Below are positions 18,373-27,287 of a stretch of 64,000 bases of DNA, piece after piece; the first letter of the stretch is position 1; each line of letters starts with the position of its first letter. The notes beneath the pieces are model-generated. The model did no database searches and was not told the DNA's origin. It was given only the letters and a program-made list of their open reading frames with translations. Location of the stretch: the NCBI RefSeq assembly GCF_014636315.1, contig NZ_BMED01000006.1, positions 310,001 through 374,000 of the forward strand, in the 5' to 3' direction. Position numbers and translations under genes: made by a program. The stretch comes from Parundibacterium terreum. GTDB taxonomy: Bacteria; Pseudomonadota; Gammaproteobacteria; Burkholderiales; Burkholderiaceae_D.

Positions 18373-18627
18373 TCAGATAGGTGCGACAGGCTCGGTATTG
18401 TCCGGCGTGGTGACCGTCACCGTATCTACCGATTGCGGCTCCGTCGTATCCGGGCTGCTGCCTACCAGGCTGGCGACCGCGCTATAGAAGGCATCCAGCA
18501 TGCTGACCGGTGTCGTATCCGGCGGTGTTGTCGCTGAACCGCTGGAACTGCTGCCGCCGCAACCTGCCAGCGCCAGTAACAGCATGGATGTGGAAAGCGC
18601 CATTTGGGTTTTTCTGAGTTTCATCAT
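18373..18627 (-). CDS. Small Ser/Thr/Pro-rich lipoprotein
   Basis: The 84-residue product has lipobox LAGC (Cys about 23), then GGSSSSGSATTPPDTTPV and an acidic, Thr-rich tail, and ends in EPVAPI. A ribosome-binding site (GGGAG) precedes the double ATG. The protein seems too small for a catalytic domain and could act as an outer-membrane tether for its operon partners. Not recognised outside the DUF4331-type context. Confidence 0.7.
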   Translation of the reverse strand: MMKLRKTQMALSTSMLLLALAGCGGSSSSGSATTPPDTTPVSMLDAFYSAVASLVGSSPDTTEPQSVDTVTVTTPDNTEPVAPI

Positions 18628-18637
18628 GGTCTCCCGC

Positions 18638-20137
18638 TTAGTGTTTCAGTGAGCCTGGCAACGGTGTTTTCAGGTAAGGAAAACTATTGTCAAAGAAAGT
18701 GGAGTCGAGGTAGGCGCCGTCAGTGAAGTCTATGCTGCCGGACGGTGCATCGGCCGGGACGCAGCCTATGCTGAGTATGCACAGGCGTCCCATCACCACA
18801 CGCAAGGCAATATCCACCACGTCGTCACCGGGGCGGCGGCCGTTAGGGAAACCGGCACTGTCACCACCTATCACGCCCAGGCGGTTTTGTGTGGCCGATA
18901 CTGCGGTGCTGGTATTCAGGCGCAGCATTTCCGATGGCACCACGTTGGCCGGTTGGTTCACGCCTTTCACACCGGTCAGAAAGGCGGCGACCAGGTCATT
19001 GCGCGGGAAGTTGGTCGGGGCCTTGACGCCGGCGCCGCCGAACAGGATCTGCACCAGTGCGGGCAAGGTAGGATTGGTGACATAGTTCAGGAACTGCGCA
19101 TCGCCGCTGGGTTTGCTATGATTGAACTGGTCTTTATCCTTCAGGCCTATCACCACTTCATTCACCAGCGGCATGCCCAGGCGCGATACCTGGGTCCAGG
19201 CGCCGCCTTCTTTCGATGCGGTGCCGGTATTCGGGGTCGGGTTCATCAGGCGGCCCTGCCTGACGCTGGCGGTAGTCCAGCCGCCGATCACGGTTTCCGT
19301 GCCATTGGTCAGGCAGGCGGTGGGGACTTCCAGCTCTATGGACGTGACATTTTTATTCGCCAGATCATCGTGCCCTGCCTTCTCTGCATTCGGGTCGAAA
19401 GCGGTGGCTGGCGCCTGGATATTGATCAGGTCAAAGGTTTCACCGAGGTTGACCACAAACGGATCCTTGCGCTGGCCGACGAACACCTTGCCCGGCGTAG
19501 AGCAGCCCGGGATAGTAATTGCATATACATGCTTGGCTGCATAGCCCGCATAGTCGGGTATCGACTTATTACCTATGTTGTCCACGGGCTTGTCGAAGCT
19601 GGTGCCGCCGCCGCTGGCATTGGTCACCGGTGTACGCACGCCGGTGCGCCTATCACCCTTTACCATCGTGATGGTATAGGTCTCGCGCACATTCAGCCCG
19701 GCAGGGTTTACGCCGTCTATCGCACCGCCATTGATGACCAAGGGAATCGAGACCTGCTTGCCGCCGATTGCCAGCTGGGTATCCTTGTTCTGGTTGTTGA
19801 AGCGGAACTGGAAGGTCAGGTCTTCCTTGCCGTCGCCGTTGTTGTCGATATGGATTTCATACAGCGCATCCGGGTCCATCTCATAGTAATTGGGACCGTC
19901 GCCCGGGCCTTGCAGAGGAATATAGTCGGCAATGATGGTGGTGTATGCGCTGCGGCCGGTTTCATAGCTGCGGAACATATAGAAGTCGGCACCATCGACT
20001 TTCGGCTGGCGCGTGATGAAGGGGGCTTCCCTATGGCTGGATGCCTGTGCCGGCAAGCTCGCCAGTGTGCTTGCCGTGCTCGCCACAATGGCGCTGAGCA
20101 ATAGTCTCGTGGATAATGCAGTGCTGAAAGGTTTCAT
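18638..20137 (-). CDS. Exported DUF4331 family protein
   Basis: This 499-residue protein has a signal peptide (to about residue 32) and the DUF4331 start ASSHREAPFI, then DGADFYMFRSYE and YEIHIDNNGDGKEDLTFQF, a Ca-binding-like loop. GNKSIPDYAGYAAKHVYAI and VFVGQRKDPFVVNLGETFD follow. Asp/Asn-rich loops suggest metal binding on a beta-propeller-like fold, but no activity is known for the family. It is the first gene of the operon with the small lipoprotein, TPR and HupE-like genes. GAGGAG precedes the ATG. Confidence 0.85.
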   Translation of the reverse strand: MKPFSTALSTRLLLSAIVASTASTLASLPAQASSHREAPFITRQPKVDGADFYMFRSYETGRSAYTTIIADYIPLQGPGDGPNYYEMDPDALYEIHIDNNGDGKEDLTFQFRFNNQNKDTQLAIGGKQVSIPLVINGGAIDGVNPAGLNVRETYTITMVKGDRRTGVRTPVTNASGGGTSFDKPVDNIGNKSIPDYAGYAAKHVYAITIPGCSTPGKVFVGQRKDPFVVNLGETFDLINIQAPATAFDPNAEKAGHDDLANKNVTSIELEVPTACLTNGTETVIGGWTTASVRQGRLMNPTPNTGTASKEGGAWTQVSRLGMPLVNEVVIGLKDKDQFNHSKPSGDAQFLNYVTNPTLPALVQILFGGAGVKAPTNFPRNDLVAAFLTGVKGVNQPANVVPSEMLRLNTSTAVSATQNRLGVIGGDSAGFPNGRRPGDDVVDIALRVVMGRLCILSIGCVPADAPSGSIDFTDGAYLDSTFFDNSFPYLKTPLPGSLKH

Positions 20138-20277
20138 GGTCGACTCCTCGAAGGATGGGAAAGCGGATACAGTCTCTTATAATTTGATCTGCATACGGTT
20201 TACGTGAGGAGTACGACGACGGATTCAATTTTGTAAAACTTTGTTGGCTTTGTTAAGTTTGTGGTTCCCAAATGAAA

Positions 20278-20297
20278 CACGGGGCTACCGCCCCGTG
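20278..20297 (-). terminator. Terminator after DUF2855 gene
   Basis: CACGGGGC and GCCCCGTG form a perfect 8-bp stem with a 4-base loop, followed on the minus strand by TTTCATTT. It lies 18 bp past the stop codon at 20315. Confidence 0.7.
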
Positions 20298-20314
20298 CCC
20301 TGCATTTCGCTAGC

Positions 20315-21427
20315 TCAAGCGAGGCTATCGAGGCGTATCACGCGCCCTTGTTGCGCATCCACTTTACCGTCATGCAAATTGCGGATCAGGGTTTGCGCTG
20401 CAGAAAAACCGTCTTCTTCCACCACCTTCATCCACAGATGACCAGGGTCGCTGATGTGCGAAATGAAGCTGGACTGTGCCGCATTGAAGCGCTGGTTCAC
20501 CAGATCCGGCCCCCAGTCCGCATTGCGCTTGCGGATTTGTATAGGCGCAAAATAGAAGGCCGGCTTGGGGCCGGGCAAATCGGCGTCGCTGGGTACATCG
20601 GTATTTTGCGCGGACCCGGCGAAGCAGTCATATACCAGTGCATCGCCATAGTGATGATGGATGCGGGCACGCAAATCTACGTCGCCTGAGAAGTCCACAT
20701 ACATCGTCGGTTTGTCGGTGGGCTGTTGCGCCAGCTCTTCGTAACAGACGGTCTGGTGATAGCAGCCCAGGCCTTCGACAAAGCTGCGGTTGCGCACGGA
20801 TGTCAGCGCCACCAGTTCCACCTGTGGATAATCTTTCAGGCAAAAGGCCGTTCCATATGCCGTCTTGCTGGATGCACTGGAAATCACCAGCCTTTGCGCG
20901 CCGAAGAAGGCGTTGTCCTGCAGGAAGTCCGCCAGCATGAAGGAGGTAATAAACAAGGGACGCACCAGCATCTGGTAGTTTTCCAGCTTTTCTGCATACA
21001 CCGGGTCTGCACTGCAGCGGGTGTACTGGTTATATGCGGATACCAGCGGCTTGCGGTGTTCGGATGCATCGTAGAAGCCGCGCTTGCTGACCCGCTCAGC
21101 CTGCATGCGGATATGGCTGGCGATAGGGAAGTAGCCGTAGAAGCGCTCCCCGATATCCACGCCCTCGGCGGCGGATGCCACCACATCGGCGAATCCCCAT
21201 ACCGGCATATGGCCCCAGCCCTGTATGCCGGTAGGGAAAAATTGCCAGTACTGCATAGAGTCGCCAAAGGCGGCGTAGGTGATATTGTTGGTGGTAATCG
21301 CGCAACGCTGTATCTTCAGCAGTACTTCGCCTTCGGCAACATGCGTATCCTGCTCGCTGTGCACGATACGGCTTTTGTCCAGCGAACTCTTGTCTGTCAA
21401 TAACTGTGTCAGGGTATAGCTGCTCAT
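20315..21427 (-). CDS. DUF2855 family protein (MDR-like)
   Basis: The 370 residues match the DUF2855 family, which is distantly related to quinone-oxidoreductase/medium-chain dehydrogenases: QRCAITTNNITYAAFGDSM near residue 40, GWGHMPVWGFADV near 70, LVISSASSKTAYG near 185. The usual GxGxxG of MDR enzymes is replaced by the SSASSKTA segment. Reaction unknown. A TetR-type regulator is divergently transcribed 114 bp away, which suggests local control. GGAGGAGACACC precedes the ATG. Confidence 0.82.
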   Translation of the reverse strand: MSSYTLTQLLTDKSSLDKSRIVHSEQDTHVAEGEVLLKIQRCAITTNNITYAAFGDSMQYWQFFPTGIQGWGHMPVWGFADVVASAAEGVDIGERFYGYFPIASHIRMQAERVSKRGFYDASEHRKPLVSAYNQYTRCSADPVYAEKLENYQMLVRPLFITSFMLADFLQDNAFFGAQRLVISSASSKTAYGTAFCLKDYPQVELVALTSVRNRSFVEGLGCYHQTVCYEELAQQPTDKPTMYVDFSGDVDLRARIHHHYGDALVYDCFAGSAQNTDVPSDADLPGPKPAFYFAPIQIRKRNADWGPDLVNQRFNAAQSSFISHISDPGHLWMKVVEEDGFSAAQTLIRNLHDGKVDAQQGRVIRLDSLA

Positions 21428-21491
21428 GGTGTCTCCTCCGGATTTATTCTTGATGGATAATGAGTTCTACTGTAAGCGCATACGCCGCCGC

Positions 21492-21509
21492 CGTGGTTCG
21501 GAAACAACG
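21492..21509. promoter_or_regulatory. Candidate TetR operator between DUF2855 and TetR genes
   Basis: CGTGGTT and AACAACG form an imperfect inverted repeat (6 of 7 positions) with a 4-base centre in the 114-bp divergent intergenic region. TetR-type regulators commonly bind such sites in their own promoter. Assigned on position and symmetry only. Confidence 0.3.
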
Positions 21510-21541
21510 TGCGGCTGCAGTGAGATTTTTTTGGAGGCCAA

Positions 21542-22216
21542 TTGGCAAAAAGTAGCGCAGCAGCCACGGACAAACCGAAGGCAGAAGGAGCCAGCAAGCC
21601 GCTGAAGCGGCCTTCGCAGGCCAGGGCAAAATTCACGATACAGGCGATTTATGATGCCTTTGTTCGGATTTGGCAGCAGCAGGGCTGGGCCGGCGTGACT
21701 ACCCGTGCGCTGGCGCTGGAGACCGGTATTGCGGTCGGCACCTTGTATGACTATTTTCCCAACAAGCAGGCGGTCTTGTCGGGCTACGTCAGGCATTGCG
21801 TAGAGCAATTGCTGGATTGTCTGCAGCGCCAGGTGGTGGAAGCCGAGGGCTTGGACTGGAAGCAGCGGGTACAGCGGCTGGTAGCGTTGACCTGTGGCGC
21901 AGAGCAAGCCGGGCTCGCCTATTTTGATCACGACATGCTGATGCTGGAGGGGCAGATAGCCGAAGCCAAGCATCATAGCCGCGTGTATCAGGAGCTGATG
22001 CAAAAATGGCAGGCAGCCTTTGCCGCATGTCCGGATATGCCGCAGCAACCGGCGGAGGAGACGGTGCAGGCACTGCTGCTGGCGGCGTGGGGAGGCAGGC
22101 GCTATCTATTGTTGGTACAGCCGGCAGGCATGGATTTGCAGGGCTGGTCTGCCGAGATGGCGCGCTTGTTCTACGAGGTATTGGACAAGGCCAAAGGGAA
22201 ACCCGGCAATGCCTGA
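21542..22216 (+). CDS. TetR family regulator
   Basis: The start is TTG at 21542 behind a strong GGAGG. The product has 224 residues. After a basic, low-complexity N-terminus (1-25) the helix-turn-helix is clear: GVTTRALALETGIAVGTLYDYFPN at about 50-75, a canonical TetR core with YDYF recognition helix. The C-terminal helical domain (80-215) is the ligand-binding part. It probably represses the divergent DUF2855 gene and itself. Confidence 0.88.
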   Translation: MAKSSAAATDKPKAEGASKPLKRPSQARAKFTIQAIYDAFVRIWQQQGWAGVTTRALALETGIAVGTLYDYFPNKQAVLSGYVRHCVEQLLDCLQRQVVEAEGLDWKQRVQRLVALTCGAEQAGLAYFDHDMLMLEGQIAEAKHHSRVYQELMQKWQAAFAACPDMPQQPAEETVQALLLAAWGGRRYLLLVQPAGMDLQGWSAEMARLFYEVLDKAKGKPGNA

Positions 22217-22242
22217 ACAGGCATTGCCGCAGGTGTAGAGGC

Positions 22243-23919
22243 TCAGGCTTTTTCGAACTTCAGCGTGCGCATCAGTTTGCCGGCATTGGCGATGATGGAT
22301 GCCGCAGGCTTTGCCGTGATGCCGCCGGATGGCCTGCTGTCGTAAGTCTGTGCAGCGGGAGCCGGTACATAGCTGTGATCCAGCTTGAATGCGGAGACGG
22401 TTTGCGCCAGATTGGCCGCCTGTTCTTCCATGCTTTCAGCAGCAGCGGCCGCTTGCTCAACCAGCGCCGCATTTTGCTGCGTCATCTCATCCATCTGCGT
22501 GATCGCGTTATTCACTTCCTCTATGCCCGAGCTTTGCTCCTGGCCGGCCGCAGTGATTTCGGCCATGATTTCCGCCACCCGCTTCACTGAGCTGACGATA
22601 TCGTCCATGGTCTTGCCGGCCGCATCCACCAGCTTGCCACCGGAATTGACGGTCTCTACCGAGTCGCCGATCAGGGTCTTGATTTCTTTTGCTGCACTGG
22701 CTGAACGTTGCGCCAGGTTGCGCACTTCGGAGGCTACCACGGCAAAGCCGCGTCCCTGCTCGCCGGCGCGCGCCGCTTCCACTGCGGCGTTCAGCGCCAG
22801 GATATTGGTCTGGAAGGCGATGCCGTCAATCACGCCGATGATATCGACAATCTTGCGCGAGCTTTCACGGATGGAGCTCATGGTTTCCACGACCTGTCCT
22901 ACTTCCTTGCCGCCTTTCAGCGCATGGTTGCTGGCGGCCACTACCAGTTGATTGGCCTGCCTTGCATTGTCGGCATTATGCTTGACGGTCGCGGTGATTT
23001 CTTCCATCGAACTGGCGGTCTCTTCCAGTGCGCCGGCTTGAGTCTCAGTGCGTGAAGACAGATCCGCATTGCCGACCGAAATCTCTCCCGAAGCAGTAGC
23101 AATCGCATCGGTACCTATGCGCACCTCGCTGACGATGCGGTGCAGGCTGTCGTTCATGTCTTTCAGTGCATTCAGCAATTCGCTGATCTCATCCTGGCCG
23201 GTGATTTCTTCGCGGAAGGTCAGTTCTCCGGAAGCCACGCGTTTGGCAATCGTCAGCGCATCGCGCAAAGGGGTCGTGATGCTGCGCGTCAGGAACAGAG
23301 AAAATGCCGCACCGATGACCAGCGCCACCGCACCGATGCCGAACAGGGAAAAACTCAGCTTCTTGCCTGCCGCCTCGGTGCGCGCAGACAATTCTTGCGA
23401 TGCATCATTCTGCAGTGCGACCAGCTTGTTCAGTTCGACCAGGGTTTTTTGATACAACGGCTCGATCTGGGTAGAGATGACCTTGACTGCCTCGTCATTA
23501 TTGAAAGCAGTAATCAGGCGCAGGGTTTCCTTGAATGGCGCATCGATCTGCGCTTCCAGGTTGCTGATATCGGTGACGACTTTTTTCTCGGCGTCGGTGA
23601 GGCCGCTGGCCAGCAGTTTGTCGCGTGCAGTCTGGAACACCTGGCGCTGTGCCTTGGCGATCGCCTGCTGCTTGTTCATCTCGCTGATTTCGTTTTGCAG
23701 GCCGATATTGCGTATCGCAATGCCGCCTTCCAGCAGGCTGCTTTTCATTGCTGCGGCCTGGGCATTCTTGGTGTTGGCAGCTTCCAGTCCCGCGATCATC
23801 TGTTTGCGGTTATTGGCGCTGAACACGCTGTCGGCCGCCAATACGATGATCAGCATTGCCAATATCACGCCAAAGCCGATAGCCAGCCTGACCCCTATAC
23901 GCAGGTTGCGTAGATCCAT
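22243..23919 (-). CDS. Methyl-accepting chemotaxis protein
   Basis: This is a standard 558-residue chemoreceptor. A first membrane helix (about 10-32), a four-helix periplasmic ligand domain (about 33-190, with [13 protein letters not shown]), a second helix (190-212), a HAMP domain and the cytoplasmic signalling hairpin follow in order. The hairpin tip [18 protein letters not shown] lies near residue 400. Ligand unknown. No che genes adjoin it. GGGAG precedes the start. Confidence 0.93.
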   Translation of the reverse strand: MDLRNLRIGVRLAIGFGVILAMLIIVLAADSVFSANNRKQMIAGLEAANTKNAQAAAMKSSLLEGGIAIRNIGLQNEISEMNKQQAIAKAQRQVFQTARDKLLASGLTDAEKKVVTDISNLEAQIDAPFKETLRLITAFNNDEAVKVISTQIEPLYQKTLVELNKLVALQNDASQELSARTEAAGKKLSFSLFGIGAVALVIGAAFSLFLTRSITTPLRDALTIAKRVASGELTFREEITGQDEISELLNALKDMNDSLHRIVSEVRIGTDAIATASGEISVGNADLSSRTETQAGALEETASSMEEITATVKHNADNARQANQLVVAASNHALKGGKEVGQVVETMSSIRESSRKIVDIIGVIDGIAFQTNILALNAAVEAARAGEQGRGFAVVASEVRNLAQRSASAAKEIKTLIGDSVETVNSGGKLVDAAGKTMDDIVSSVKRVAEIMAEITAAGQEQSSGIEEVNNAITQMDEMTQQNAALVEQAAAAAESMEEQAANLAQTVSAFKLDHSYVPAPAAQTYDSRPSGGITAKPAASIIANAGKLMRTLKFEKA

Positions 23920-24267
23920 AGCATTTCTCCCCGTGGTGCGATATAAATTAAGCTAATGTTTGCCTTGTAGTAATTTTTGAATATTTTTGGCTAACATACA
24001 CGATGCATACAAGCAACTACCGTACCAGAGTTTTTGCAATACAAAATATCGAATGCCCGGCAAATTTCGAAGAAACGACGGCGTATCTCTTATTTCATCA
24101 GCATCATTCCATCCAGTAGCTGAACGCAAATTCACGTTCCTGGTGCATTCATAGTAGAGCAAAATTGCTTGTGTGCATAACCCTCAATGTTGCTATTATT
24201 CTTTCCATAACAAAATATTTGCAGTCTGTTGTATGCGGAAAACATCCTATTTATAAGGCTGGGAAAC
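23920..24267. other. AT-rich divergent intergenic region
   Basis: This 348-bp AT-rich stretch lies between the divergent chemoreceptor and glycine-rich-tail genes and must hold both promoters. I found no sigma-28 chemotaxis promoter match and no confident sigma-70 pair. No RNA gene is seen. Confidence 0.4.
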
Positions 24268-24990
24268 ATGCCACTCTTCTTGCTGATCGTGATCGCCGTG
24301 CTGGGTATCTTCCTGTTTGTTTTTTGGTCACGCTGGCGCAGCGCGGCCCGCGCCGACTACATCCGTACTTATATGTTTCCACCGGGTTTGCTGGACACGC
24401 TGATCAAGCTCAGGCCGGAGCTATCGCTGAAGGACAGGCAACTGGTCGCGCGTGCGCTGCGCCAGTATTTTCTGGTGTACCTGAAGAGCGGCTACCAGCA
24501 CATCTCCATGCCCTCGCAGGTGGTGGATGATCTGTGGCACGAGTTTATTTTGTATACCAAGAATTACGAGCTGTTTTGCCGCAAGGCCTTCGGCCGCTTC
24601 ATGCATCACACCCCGGCCGCCGTGCTGGGCCAGAGCCGGCGCAATAATGACGGACTCAGGCGCACCTGGTGGTTTGCCTGCCTGGAAGAAAACATCAATC
24701 CGCGCAAGGCCACGCGCCTGCCCTTGTTATTCGCATTGGATGGTAAATGGAATCTGGCAGACGGCTTCCGCTACGAGCCGGATTGCAGCGCGCTGAGAAA
24801 AAACGGCGACGGTACGGTGTACTGCGGCGGCGATTTTTCAGGCAGCTCCAGCGACAGCTCGTCCGATAGCGGAAGTTATGATTTCAGCGGCGATAGCGGC
24901 AGCGGTTTCGACAGCTCCGGCAGCAGTTCGGATGGGGGCTCGGATAGCGGGTCAGGCTGCAGCGGTGGGTGTAGCGGCGGCGGGGATTGA
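24268..24990 (+). CDS. Membrane-anchored GRDP-like protein with Ser/Gly/Asp tail
   Basis: Starting at 24268 (240 residues) gives one N-terminal membrane helix (MPLFLLIVIAVLGIFLF). A soluble domain follows with VVDDLWHEFILYTKNYELF and FGRFMHHTPAA, a WH..Y..H pattern found in glycine-rich-domain-protein-like families (DUF1399 type). About residues 190-240 are almost only Ser, Gly and Asp, ending in a Cys/Gly cluster (CSGGCSGGGD). That tail may bind metal or mediate surface contact. Function unknown; the next gene starts directly at its stop codon. Confidence 0.72.
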   Translation: MPLFLLIVIAVLGIFLFVFWSRWRSAARADYIRTYMFPPGLLDTLIKLRPELSLKDRQLVARALRQYFLVYLKSGYQHISMPSQVVDDLWHEFILYTKNYELFCRKAFGRFMHHTPAAVLGQSRRNNDGLRRTWWFACLEENINPRKATRLPLLFALDGKWNLADGFRYEPDCSALRKNGDGTVYCGGDFSGSSSDSSSDSGSYDFSGDSGSGFDSSGSSSDGGSDSGSGCSGGCSGGGD

Positions 24991-25476
24991 GTGAAAATAA
25001 AATCAGTCATGAAATCTAAATTTCTTCTCATTTTACCCTGCATACTCGTGCCAATGATAGTGCGCGCTGCTCAGATCCCCGTATCGGAAGAGGTGCAAAT
25101 TGAGCCGGTGGCTTCATTCACTACGTTCGAGTTGTGGAATTCAAAAATTCCGACCAATAGCAGCTTTGGCTTGGTGGCGGTTAACTACAGGATGATTGAT
25201 TCAGAAACCCCAATTGTCCGAGGAAAATGGCGTGAGTGTGGTCTTGTTATGATTGGGACCGGGGACCTTGCAACTCGGCCTGTTGCTTTCCGAATATGGA
25301 CAAAGCAAGCATGCGACTTATCGATGCAAGACCCAAAAGAATCAGAATCGGCGGGTGAAATTCGGATTAACTTCTTCGTCAACGCCGGGGTTTTGTTACC
25401 AGTTAAGGTATCAAGTGAGCTTGTTGTTACTGTATCAGAAAGAAAAATTGGGCGAATACGGGCTGAAGGGGAATAG
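24991..25476 (+). CDS. Exported hypothetical protein
   Basis: The frame begins with GTG directly after the stop of the previous gene; ATG at 25009 (MKSKFLLILPCILVPM) is an alternative start. It has a signal peptide ending at about VRAAQ and a 130-residue mature part rich in beta strands, with two cysteines (GKWRECGL and KQACDL). Base composition is more AT-rich than in the neighbours. I do not recognise a family. It may form a pair with the GRDP-like protein. Confidence 0.6.
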   Translation: MKIKSVMKSKFLLILPCILVPMIVRAAQIPVSEEVQIEPVASFTTFELWNSKIPTNSSFGLVAVNYRMIDSETPIVRGKWRECGLVMIGTGDLATRPVAFRIWTKQACDLSMQDPKESESAGEIRINFFVNAGVLLPVKVSSELVVTVSERKIGRIRAEGE

Positions 25477-25495
25477 CGATAGCGGAAGAATAGAT

Positions 25496-25540
25496 GTACT
25501 CGTAAATACAGCCTGTCTTGCGCAGGCTTGATACGAGTAC
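25496..25540 (+). terminator. Two-part hairpin after exported hypothetical gene
   Basis: GTACTCGTA/TACGAGTAC form an outer 9-bp stem and AGCCTG/CAGGCT an inner 6-bp stem. It starts 20 bp after the stop codon at 25476. There is no T-run after it, so it may be an mRNA 3' end element. Confidence 0.5.
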
Positions 25541-25643
25541 CGTCAATCAGCCTGAAAGCACGTCGCTCTGGCGTTGAAATACCATTTCAATTATCGCGAG
25601 CCATTTCCTGCCCGGCAAAGGGCAAGCATCCATCAAGGCCTTG

Positions 25644-26018
25644 TTATTCGGCACCCACCCACTGCGGCGCGGGATCATAGTAAAACTTTTCCTTCACTAT
25701 CTTCTCCCCTTCCCAAGTCTGGTAAGCCAGCTCATCCAGCCGGAAGCGGCGATTATCATGGGTCGTGAAATCGAATATCCAGTGGATCACCGCATGGTCG
25801 CCGGCGATGAAGAAAGGCTCCACCGTTTGCGCTTTTATCGACTTGAATTTGCGTAGTACCTGATGCTCGTGTTCCAGCAGTTGGGGCAGGCCCGTTCTGG
25901 GCGGCTGGTTGTTTTCTTGCATGCTGGCATTGTCGGCATAGAATTCCTGCATTGCCTGTACGGTCTGGTCGCTAACGACGAGTTCTATTAACCGTTCTAC
26001 ATTTTGCTTGCTTGGCAT
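25644..26018 (-). CDS. NTF2/SnoaL-like small protein
   Basis: The 124 residues show the typical NTF2-like layout: helix with AMQEFYADNASMQEN, then strands with FIAGDHAVIHWIFDF and FRLDELAYQTWEGEKIVKEK. Members of this fold act as small-molecule-binding or isomerase-like proteins; no catalytic residues can be named. It is followed by the sugar uptake cluster but is separated from it by 150 bp. Confidence 0.78.
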   Translation of the reverse strand: MPSKQNVERLIELVVSDQTVQAMQEFYADNASMQENNQPPRTGLPQLLEHEHQVLRKFKSIKAQTVEPFFIAGDHAVIHWIFDFTTHDNRRFRLDELAYQTWEGEKIVKEKFYYDPAPQWVGAE

Positions 26019-26168
26019 CGTGTGCTCCGTTGTTATAGCAGGGCCGGGATGGCTGCTGGTATAAAGAGCTTAGGCAGGATGAGCTTGGATGTCGCGCAGG
26101 AAAGGACGATGTGCAGCATAAACGGATGATTATTTCATCGTCCGTTCATGCTGTTTAAGGAGGGATGC

Positions 26169-27278
26169 TTAGATGATGCGCTCGCCGGTAGCCGGGTCGA
26201 ACAAGGCTGCCTTGGACAGATTGAACGACAGGGCCATGGTCTGGCCGGGCTGCACCGCTTCACGCGGGTGGGCGCGGCAGGTAACTGCGCCGCCGTTCAG
26301 CTTGGTCGTCAGCAGCGTATCCGGACCGGTTGGCTCTACCAGGTCGATCAGGCAGGACAGTTCCTGGCCGTTGTCGCCATGCGCGCTGCCGACGTCGGTG
26401 ATCTGTTCCGGACGTACGCCCAGGGTCAGCTCACGGCCGGCGAAGGCGCGCAGTTTATCGGCAGCGAACGGCAGTTTCAGGCGCATTGCCTTGCCGGCGT
26501 TTTCTATAGGCATATAAACGTCGTCGCCTTCGATGGCAAGCTTGCAGTTGATGAAGTTCATCGACGGCGAGCCTATAAATCCTGCTACGAACAGGTTGGC
26601 CGGATTGTCGTAGATATCTTGCGGGGTACCCAGTTGCTGTACTACGCCGTCTTTCATCACCGCGATCAGGTCACCCATCGTCATCGCTTCGATCTGGTCG
26701 TGCGTAACATAGACGATGGTGGATTTCAGGCGCTGGTGCAGCAGCTTGATCTCGGCGCGCATTTCCACGCGTAATTTGGCATCCAGGTTGGACAGCGGTT
26801 CATCGAACAGGAACAGCGAAGGCTTGCGCGAGATCGCGCGGCCCATCGCTACCCGCTGGCGCTGGCCGCCGGACAATTGTGCCGGACGGCGATCCAGCAG
26901 ATGCGTGATCTGCAGGGTTTCGGCAACGCGGGCAACGATCTCTTCCTGTTCCTGTTTCGGCACCTTTTTCACACCCAGTCCGAAGGCGATGTTTTCGCGC
27001 ACTGTCATTGATGGATACAGCGCATAGGACTGGAACACCATCGCGATGTCGCGATCTTTCGGCGGCAAGTCATTGACGACCTTGTCGCCGATCAGGATTT
27101 CGCCGGAAGTGACATCTTCCAGGCCGGCGATCATGTTCAGTAGCGTGGATTTGCCGGAGCCGGAGCCGCCGACCAGGATCAGGAACTGGCCATCCTTGAT
27201 TTCGATGTCGATGCCCTTCAGCACTTCGACGCCATTCGGATAGACCTTGCGGATATTGCGTATCGTTAAATTAGACAT
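26169..27278 (-). CDS. Sugar ABC transporter ATPase (UgpC/MalK/GtsD type)
   Basis: The 369 residues are a MalK-type ATPase: Walker A GGSGSGKST near 37, signature LSGGQRQRVAMGRAI near 135, Walker B SLFLFDEPLSNLDA near 153, and the H-loop YVTHDQIEAM near 190. A C-terminal TOBE/regulatory domain (about 240-369) is present. It energises import by the two permeases directly upstream. The 9-bp gap to the permease gene shows a single operon. AAGGAA precedes the ATG. Confidence 0.92.
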   Translation of the reverse strand: MSNLTIRNIRKVYPNGVEVLKGIDIEIKDGQFLILVGGSGSGKSTLLNMIAGLEDVTSGEILIGDKVVNDLPPKDRDIAMVFQSYALYPSMTVRENIAFGLGVKKVPKQEQEEIVARVAETLQITHLLDRRPAQLSGGQRQRVAMGRAISRKPSLFLFDEPLSNLDAKLRVEMRAEIKLLHQRLKSTIVYVTHDQIEAMTMGDLIAVMKDGVVQQLGTPQDIYDNPANLFVAGFIGSPSMNFINCKLAIEGDDVYMPIENAGKAMRLKLPFAADKLRAFAGRELTLGVRPEQITDVGSAHGDNGQELSCLIDLVEPTGPDTLLTTKLNGGAVTCRAHPREAVQPGQTMALSFNLSKAALFDPATGERII

Positions 27279-27287
27279 TCTTATTCC

